This document shows positions 1 through 5,574 of a DNA stretch of 7,729 nucleotides, piece after piece. Source of the stretch: Alistipes sp. (lineage in GTDB: Bacteria; Bacteroidota; Bacteroidia; Bacteroidales; Rikenellaceae); assembly GCA_017646785.1 (NCBI GenBank), contig JAGCLX010000024.1, positions 1 through 7,729 of the forward strand, in the 5' to 3' direction. A program made the position numbers and the translations under genes. Positions within the stretch are counted from its first letter, which is position 1; each line of letters opens with the position of its first letter. The notes under the pieces were generated by a model. The model made no database searches. It saw only the letters and a program-made list of their open reading frames with translations, and was not told the origin of the DNA.

Positions 1-2
1 AC

Positions 3-1208
3 TGCACCAGCCGCAGCTACGGCATAAGCTATACTAATAATGTCCCAAGCCTTGAGAGACTGGTCTATGCAACGCCGCTCACCGCAAACATCCCTATGTG
101 GGGCGTTAAGGCCTTCGAGTTCCCAACAACCATGCCCAAGAACCGCAGATTGGAGATAGGCATGATTAGCGTGCTCCGCGCTACGGCAAAGATTGGCGTA
201 AAACTCTCGGAAGAGGTTGCGGCCGAGGGCTGGAAGATTAGTGGTCTGAAGCTCAACTATGCAAATGCTAATGGCTATAGCCTGCCTGCCGAGTGGAACA
301 GCGCGAATAATACGGAGAACATGGTGCGTAAGGATGTCTTCCGCCCAAATCCCGAAGCATCGCTAATGACCAACATCAGCGCTACGACAATGGGCTTGAA
401 TACTGGTTCGTATAATATCTATGTCCCTGAAACCAAGAACAATAGCCTCAATTATAACGAGTCTATAACAACCGACTTGGCTATCGCCGTTGAGCTCAAC
501 AGGGTAGAGAATGGCATCATCGTTGAGAGCGTTACATTCCCCTATGAGAAGGGTATCCGCTTCTGCAACTACTCGAATGGTCAGCCTACGGACGACCGCT
601 ACGACATCGTGAGAAACCACTTCTACGACTACACCATCACCGAGGTCAACATTGGCCTTAAGATGAACCTTGTGGTTGCGGAGTGGGAGGATGAGCCTGT
701 ATGGGATCTCGACCTCTCGGTGCCCATTCATACCAACCTTATGACTGCTCCTGACAAGGCTGCGCCTGCGCCAGATGCTGTTCCCACTGTGCGCTACGAC
801 AACAGCGATGCTTCGGGTGAGGCAGGTGCCTTTGTCGGCTACTTCATGATGGAGTCGCCCGAGGGTACAACATGGCGCCCCACGCTTATCAATGCAAGTG
901 CCGTAGACTATGAGGTGCGTGTCTATAAGACCAATGGCACCGATGCTGAATATGATGTTTTGGTCACAAGTCCCGCTATTGAGGCCGAGGCAAACAACTT
1001 CTACAAGATTGTAGTCGTGGCAAAGAACCCTAACAACATTGGTAATGTCATAAAGCTTGGTTTGACCTATACGGCAGACTGGAATGCCGAGGCTAACCCA
1101 TTGCTAATCATCAATAAGGGTGGTAACAATGGTTTGTACTACCCTTGGGATGGCACAAACCCCAGCGATGAGCCAGATATCCACTGGATCTCTATTCGTC
1201 AGGAGTAA
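3..1208 (+). CDS. Fimbrillin-like (Mfa/Fim-type) surface protein, 5' end outside window
   Basis: This is a 5'-partial gene: the frame is open from base 3, and 401 residues are visible before the TAA at 1206-1208. The ATG at 94 region (96-98) is an internal Met inside the conserved-looking stretch LTANIPMWG, so I do not take it as the start. Hallmarks of Bacteroidales fimbrillin-like proteins are IPMWG followed by an 'LRATAKIGV' strand (about visible residues 30-60) and RNHFYDYTIT (R at 612-614, visible residue 204). After a Trp-rich linker (WEDEPVW) comes a second, probably beta-sandwich, domain that starts near GYFMMESPEGTTW (about 835-875). It ends in LLIINKGGNNGLYYPWDG and a short tail. 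The signal peptide, if present, is upstream and unseen. The likely role is an exported fimbrial subunit or accessory protein of a type V-like pilus; this is inferred from family resemblance by eye. It lies 31 bp before the next gene, probably in one operon. Confidence 0.8.
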   Translation, partial: CTSRSYGISYTNNVPSLERLVYATPLTANIPMWGVKAFEFPTTMPKNRRLEIGMISVLRATAKIGVKLSEEVAAEGWKISGLKLNYANANGYSLPAEWNSANNTENMVRKDVFRPNPEASLMTNISATTMGLNTGSYNIYVPETKNNSLNYNESITTDLAIAVELNRVENGIIVESVTFPYEKGIRFCNYSNGQPTDDRYDIVRNHFYDYTITEVNIGLKMNLVVAEWEDEPVWDLDLSVPIHTNLMTAPDKAAPAPDAVPTVRYDNSDASGEAGAFVGYFMMESPEGTTWRPTLINASAVDYEVRVYKTNGTDAEYDVLVTSPAIEAEANNFYKIVVVAKNPNNIGNVIKLGLTYTADWNAEANPLLIINKGGNNGLYYPWDGTNPSDEPDIHWISIRQE

Positions 1209-1239
1209 TTTAGGCTAAAGAACTGAACTTATAAAGTCT
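1209..1239 (+). promoter_or_regulatory. Intergenic spacer and translation leader of the 995-residue lipoprotein gene
   Basis: The 31-bp gap is A/T-rich, with TTATAAAG shortly before the ATG at 1240. There is no purine-rich Shine-Dalgarno sequence, which is usual for Bacteroidota, where A-rich leaders support initiation. I see no hairpin with a T-run and no -33 TTTG / -7 TAnnTTTG promoter pair. Cotranscription with the upstream gene is therefore the simplest reading. Confidence 0.45.
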
Positions 1240-4227
1240 ATGAGAAACTATATTTCTATCATATTTGCTACACTTCTAACGCTCACATCGTGCGTGAATA
1301 ACGATGTGGAGCTCGACCAACAACCCGAAGGTAGCAGTAGAATTGTAATCTCTGCCAAGTCGCTTGGCATAACCACCCGCTCGGCGGATACCGACATAGA
1401 GTCATCTCTTGCGCTGGTGGATGTCTACGTCATGGATGAGGCGCGTAACATTGTCTATAGCGAGCGCATCGATAAGTCGTCATCGCCATTGGTTGGTGGC
1501 GGAGAGTTCGTGCTTCGCAAGAACCGCGATGAGTTTGCCGTGGGCGAGAAGTTCTTCGTATATATGATAGCCAACTCGACAGCACCACTTAGCGAGGCAA
1601 CCACATGGGAGGAGCTTTGCGAGATGACACAGACCGATGAGAATATCCACCTCTCGGGCATCGAGGGCTCGGAGAACCCCGATTTCTTCCTTATGGATGG
1701 CTTCGCATATCTCTCGGAGGGTGGCAACGATAAGGCTCCCGACGAGATGACAGCCTATGTCATCAACGATGGCGTTAAGGGTAAGGATGTATTCCTCAAT
1801 GGCACACTCTATCGTGCTGCTGCAAAGATTGTTGTGACGCTCACACAGGGCTCAAGCGTGGAGTTCCACAAGGTGATGGACAATAGCGTGCCCCTCTACT
1901 CATTCTATCAGCTCCCCATCAGCACTCTTGTCGTACGACCCGAGGAGGGTGTTCAGTATAACTGTCAGAAGCAGACTACCGATGAGGTGGGCCTCAATGC
2001 CGATAGCTTCCAGTGGAGCGAGGGCGAGGATGGCACCTCTATCACACTTATCGGCTACGCCTATGCTAACGACTGGTCGAAGCAGACGGCTAACGAGAGC
2101 TCACTCCTTCTCAATATCCCCATGATGTGGAATAAGGATGGTAGCGAGGATGGTAGCAAGGAGGCTGCGAGCCCCGTGAACTGGTATAAGATTCCTATTA
2201 GCAAGGAGAGCCGCTTCGAGCGCAATAAGTGCTATGTCATCAATGTGAATATCAACGCTGTTGGTGCTGGCGAGAAGAACACTCCTCTGGAGATTAACAA
2301 TGCCGAGTATGTGACGCTGGATTGGCAGAAGGTGAATGTGGGTATTGGTCAGAATGAGGCTAAGTACCTGACCCTCAATATGGAAGTTGTGAAGATTTAC
2401 AACACTAACTTCGACCTCGACCAGCTTACTTTTACCTCATCATCGCCCATCAAGAGCATTAGGCTCAAGGATGTATTCAGCCACAATGTGCGCTTGGATA
2501 GCTTCCAGTCGGTGGATATCACCAAGGAGTCGGACGGCGAGACAGCTACGGTCTATGAGGAGGGCGATGGCGTCTACGCCTACTATATCGACAAGTTTGG
2601 CCAGAAGATTCAGCTTGGCACCGATCCCAACTTCGATATCAAGATTACGGAGCACCCCGAGCTTACGAAGGCAGAGGTTTTGCAGCGCGAGCTCAATCTT
2701 TACCAGAAGGAGGGCGCTGATGTTCAGCATATTAGGGCGGAGGTAGCTCCTGGTCAGGAGCGCCAGCTCAATGGCGATATCCACATCTACTCGCCCATCA
2801 ATGCTGTTGCGGGCGATGCCGATTTGGACTGGAATTCGCACTTCAACACCATCCGTTATTTGGAGTTTGAGGTAATGAACGAGCAGGGTCTTGTCGAGAC
2901 CTTCCGCGTGGAGCAGATTCCTATTACCGTCATTCGTAACGAGGAGGGATTCTTCTCATATCGCTCTGACCAAAAATACTATGAGGACCAAGAAGAGGCA
3001 TCTCATTATCTAAATTATATGGGTGGTAAATCTTTACATCTTTCTGGTTTGATGTGGAACTATGTATACGATTGGACTAATGAACCACCTTTGACCGATA
3101 CTGTATATTGGGGAACTCCTGAGGTGCAAAGAGATTATAGTTGGGTTCCAACTCATGGTGGAGGTCTTGCTCCTAATTGCGAGGTTTTGCATTACGGCAA
3201 TATTGGAGTGCCACATACATTCCTTGATAGCCGAGGTGTGTCTGTAACATATACATATGGTGGTTTGTATCGTTCAGCAGTTCACCCAACAGATCCTTTT
3301 GTAAGACATCGTTATTGGAATTTGGCTGAAACACAAACGTCAGGTATATACGTTCTAAATGGATATAGATTTAATAGCAAAAATTATAACCATCCTAGAG
3401 GTGATGTACAGGGAGCTGCATTAGGCCCCATATATGAGGAGAATGGTCGTAAATATCGCAAGCACTTTACATGGAATGTACAGCCTATATTTTATAATCT
3501 TTATGTTAGCAAAGTATATAAAGAGGATAGTTCTGACAGAAAACGAGGACAGGCTGACATCAACTCTATGACACACGCTACAGATGTATCAATTGATGGA
3601 GAAGGAACAGGATGGAAGTCTTGGGGTAGACAGAGTTATACAAACCACAGAATGTACAATGTTCGTACTACCGTAACTTCATCTGAGTTTGTTATTGGTT
3701 ATCCATCAGTTAATGAAGATGGTACTCTGCGAAATACTCCAGATAATGCAATTATGGTATCTCCAAACTTGCAGGTTGCTTCATTGTTAGGTGATACACG
3801 ATATCAAAGTGTTCTTAATACAGCAGCACAATATCCAAACCAATACAAAGTCCCTGAGGTTGGCAAGTTCTATTTGTTGGCGGAGGAACATTGTAGAGAG
3901 TATGTAGAGACTGTCTATGTACAAGATGAGAATGATGCAGACAATGAGGAATGGTATATTAATGCGGATAAAAACAAAGTTGTACATTACGATGATTGGC
4001 GTTTGCCAACAAAGGCCGAAATTGACATGATGATTGAGCTTCAGGAGTCGTCACGAGCTATGGATAGACTTTTGGTGGGTCAGTACTATTTCTGCATTAC
4101 GGGTAATGGCGAAGATGCCGACATCAACGATAAGGATAATTGGGTGTCGAACGAGGTGCCTAATTACGACTCTGGCAAAACTGGCTACTACATCCGTTGT
4201 GTGCGTGATGTAAATCGTAAGAAATAG
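1240..4227 (+). CDS. Large fimbrial-type lipoprotein, putative pilus tip/accessory adhesin with chimeric central region
   Basis: A complete 995-residue protein. A lipoprotein signal peptide (residues 1-17) ends in lipobox LTSC with Cys18, which supports the ATG at 1240. A strand with ITTRS (Arg47) follows, placed like the Arg processing site of type V pilus precursors. The fimbrillin-like part runs to about residue 360, with RNKCYVINVNI (Arg328) and TLDWQ near its end. A second beta-rich domain (about 375-575) ends in EQIPITVIRNEEGFFSYR (558-575). Residues of about 571-925 are rich in Tyr and Trp and are encoded by DNA of very different composition. The C-terminus carries DDWRLPTKAEI (918-928) and YYIRCVRD (983-990), a pattern known from Fibrobacter-type paralogous/DUF1566-like domains. 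It resembles DUF4906-type Bacteroides fimbrial proteins, but I could not confirm the family. A surface adhesin or tip role is inference. It ends with TAG, and an in-frame TAA follows two codons later. Confidence 0.85.
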   Translation: MRNYISIIFATLLTLTSCVNNDVELDQQPEGSSRIVISAKSLGITTRSADTDIESSLALVDVYVMDEARNIVYSERIDKSSSPLVGGGEFVLRKNRDEFAVGEKFFVYMIANSTAPLSEATTWEELCEMTQTDENIHLSGIEGSENPDFFLMDGFAYLSEGGNDKAPDEMTAYVINDGVKGKDVFLNGTLYRAAAKIVVTLTQGSSVEFHKVMDNSVPLYSFYQLPISTLVVRPEEGVQYNCQKQTTDEVGLNADSFQWSEGEDGTSITLIGYAYANDWSKQTANESSLLLNIPMMWNKDGSEDGSKEAASPVNWYKIPISKESRFERNKCYVINVNINAVGAGEKNTPLEINNAEYVTLDWQKVNVGIGQNEAKYLTLNMEVVKIYNTNFDLDQLTFTSSSPIKSIRLKDVFSHNVRLDSFQSVDITKESDGETATVYEEGDGVYAYYIDKFGQKIQLGTDPNFDIKITEHPELTKAEVLQRELNLYQKEGADVQHIRAEVAPGQERQLNGDIHIYSPINAVAGDADLDWNSHFNTIRYLEFEVMNEQGLVETFRVEQIPITVIRNEEGFFSYRSDQKYYEDQEEASHYLNYMGGKSLHLSGLMWNYVYDWTNEPPLTDTVYWGTPEVQRDYSWVPTHGGGLAPNCEVLHYGNIGVPHTFLDSRGVSVTYTYGGLYRSAVHPTDPFVRHRYWNLAETQTSGIYVLNGYRFNSKNYNHPRGDVQGAALGPIYEENGRKYRKHFTWNVQPIFYNLYVSKVYKEDSSDRKRGQADINSMTHATDVSIDGEGTGWKSWGRQSYTNHRMYNVRTTVTSSEFVIGYPSVNEDGTLRNTPDNAIMVSPNLQVASLLGDTRYQSVLNTAAQYPNQYKVPEVGKFYLLAEEHCREYVETVYVQDENDADNEEWYINADKNKVVHYDDWRLPTKAEIDMMIELQESSRAMDRLLVGQYYFCITGNGEDADINDKDNWVSNEVPNYDSGKTGYYIRCVRDVNRKK
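2134..2157 (+). repeat. 12-bp tandem duplication inside the lipoprotein gene
   Basis: AAGGATGGTAGC is followed directly by GAGGATGGTAGC, two 12-bp copies differing at one base. They encode KDGS-EDGS (residues 299-306) and keep the frame. This is probably a small in-frame loop expansion. With only two copies there is no sign of a phase-variable tract. Confidence 0.5.
2950..4010 (+). other. Composition-shifted segment (putative exchanged adhesin cassette) within the lipoprotein gene
   Basis: The reading frame is continuous, but base and codon use change abruptly at both ends. Hand counts of 60-base lines give 53% G+C (2041-2100) and 57% (2701-2760) upstream, against 32% (3001-3060) and 28% (3481-3540) inside. 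From 1240 to 2940 I read only two GAA codons and no AAA codon. Inside the segment there are seven or eight GAA, about ten AAA and many CAA codons. After about 4010 the GAG, AAG, TCG-type usage returns. The segment encodes roughly residues 571-925, rich in Tyr and Trp. It begins beside the EQIPITVIRNEEGFFSYR block and ends at DDWRLPTKAEI, so it sits between two conserved-looking anchors. Boundaries are good to perhaps 20-30 bases. Origin by homologous replacement from another lineage is inference. Confidence 0.75.
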
Positions 4228-4260
4228 CGTTACTAATCAACAAATTTAACGATTAGAGAT
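4228..4260 (+). promoter_or_regulatory. Intergenic spacer and translation leader of the third fimbrial gene
   Basis: This 33-bp A/T-rich gap holds CAACAAATTTAACG shortly before the ATG at 4261. No Shine-Dalgarno sequence, promoter pair or terminator hairpin is visible. A TAA in frame with the upstream gene lies at 4234-4236, so readthrough of that gene's TAG would add only three residues. The spacing is nearly the same as the 31-bp gap before the previous gene, which fits one transcript. Confidence 0.45.
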
Positions 4261-5574
4261 ATGAAACACATATACAACATATTTGCAGTGTTGGCGCTGG
4301 TGGTGATGGCGGCGGCGTGTCGCAACTATGAGGATATCCCAAATGTGCCACAGCAACCTAATACCGAGGTCGGTGTGTTTGGCGATGAGATGAGAATCCG
4401 TCTCAATGTCAAGGCCCCAGACCCCGTGGCTGTGGATACGCGTGCCGTAGACCCCGATGGCATGACGCTGCAGACTATGACGCTATTCTGCTTCGATATA
4501 AACGGCCTATTCCTGACTACTGCCCCCGCGCAAATCGTGAGCGATAGCGAGGATAGATTGAGCGGCAGCATAAGCGCAACAGTACCCAAAACTACGCGCA
4601 TCATCCATCTGCTCGCAAACCAGAATATGTCCGTGTTCAACAAGGAGGAGTACCTATACCGCACCGAGGACGATGTGCTCTCTGCATTGGTAGGTAGCGC
4701 AGGAATGCTTATCTACTGGGCGCGTATCGAGGCACCAAAGGAGCTTCAGAGCCTCTACCGCGATGTGCAGATGGAGGATGGACGACACATCAGCGAGCGT
4801 ACAAATGCCGAGGCTTTTGTCGACTGGCTGACTATCGAGACCATACCCACAACCGAGAAGCATCGTGGCGTAAGTGGTAAGGGTAACCCCATCATCCTGT
4901 TGCGCAACCAGGCTAAGTTCACTGTCGTGTCGGATGGCGAGGGCTCGGATAGCAACGATGAGTGGAAGGGTGACTCGTTTGAGGTTACGGGATTTGCGAT
5001 TTGCAACACCTTGGCCTTCGGTACCGTAGCACCATACCACACGGAGTATGGCTTCCCCACCTATGCCTGCTCGACATTTGCACCAAAATTTGGCGTTATG
5101 GGAAGCGAGAGCGCACAGGCGGAGCACTACTGGCTTACGGAGAAGAATGTGACGCTCCCCGAGCGTAGAGATATGGTGTCGGATATCGTCGATGTGACCA
5201 CGCAGCGCGAGGTCTATGTGTTTGAGAGTCGCAATCTTAGCACCGACCCCGTTGACCTTATCCTTCGCGGTTGTAACATCGTTGATGGCGTAAAGGAGGA
5301 GGAGCGATACTACTATCGTGTTAACATCCTCGACCTCGAGAGCGAGTTCGTTGAGATATTGCGTAACCACCACTATGAGATTCACATCGCGGGCAACCTC
5401 ACAAATGGATGTCAGACCTTCGATGAGGCGGTCACTGCGCCCCCTACGAACAACATCTGGCTCTCAATTTCGGACGAGGTTACATCGGTGCGAAACAACA
5501 ACTTCATACTCTCGGTTGACAAGACCAATGCGGTAGTTGAGGCTGATGCAGAGAGTGGTGAGCCTACAACCTAG
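4261..5574 (+). CDS. FimB/Mfa2- or DUF4906-like fimbrial lipoprotein, N-terminal part ended by in-frame TAG
   Basis: The conventional product is 437 residues. The signal peptide (1-19) ends in lipobox AAAC with Cys20, supporting the ATG at 4261; outer-membrane lipidation is likely. A strand with DTRAVD (Arg61) follows, comparable to the Arg processing site of type V pilus precursors. The fimbrial N-domain shows MTLFCFDINGLFL (73-85), VPKTTRIIHLLANQN (108-122) and GMLIYWARI (148-156), and closes with LRNHHYEIHI (Arg368-Tyr372). A new beta-rich domain then begins (NNFILSVDKTNAVVEAD) but is cut mid-domain by the TAG at 5572-5574. The same frame stays open past the stop to the window end. This is therefore most likely the front part of a protein of at least 1155 residues rather than a natural 437-residue protein. 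Codon use matches the other host-like genes. Family assignment is by eye: Mfa2/FimB-like and DUF4906-like are both possible. Confidence 0.8.
   Translation: MKHIYNIFAVLALVVMAAACRNYEDIPNVPQQPNTEVGVFGDEMRIRLNVKAPDPVAVDTRAVDPDGMTLQTMTLFCFDINGLFLTTAPAQIVSDSEDRLSGSISATVPKTTRIIHLLANQNMSVFNKEEYLYRTEDDVLSALVGSAGMLIYWARIEAPKELQSLYRDVQMEDGRHISERTNAEAFVDWLTIETIPTTEKHRGVSGKGNPIILLRNQAKFTVVSDGEGSDSNDEWKGDSFEVTGFAICNTLAFGTVAPYHTEYGFPTYACSTFAPKFGVMGSESAQAEHYWLTEKNVTLPERRDMVSDIVDVTTQREVYVFESRNLSTDPVDLILRGCNIVDGVKEEERYYYRVNILDLESEFVEILRNHHYEIHIAGNLTNGCQTFDEAVTAPPTNNIWLSISDEVTSVRNNNFILSVDKTNAVVEADAESGEPTT
5572..5574 (+). other. In-frame amber (TAG) codon interrupting a giant fimbrial gene
   Basis: The sequence reads ACA ACC TAG GAG CTT AGG CTC with the same frame open on both sides. 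A single C-to-T change from CAG (Gln) would create it, giving Thr-Thr-Gln-Glu-Leu in the intact form. It lies between strands FILSVDKTNAVVEAD and LRLGFSIQQLDG, which look like parts of one domain. It may be a nonsense mutation, a sequencing or assembly error, or a recoded/suppressed stop. Gln is coded by CAG many times across the window without a second internal TAG, so wholesale TAG reassignment is unlikely. Confidence 0.9.

Noticed and set aside
96..98. ATG as the start of the first gene
   Set aside because: The frame is open upstream to base 3 and the preceding codons continue a fimbrillin-like stretch (LTANIPMWG). A start here would give an exported-type protein without a signal peptide.
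4654..5385. 243-residue minus-strand open frame
   Set aside because: It lies wholly within the third fimbrial gene on the opposite strand and shows no domain or plausible start context. It is an antisense shadow of biased codon use.
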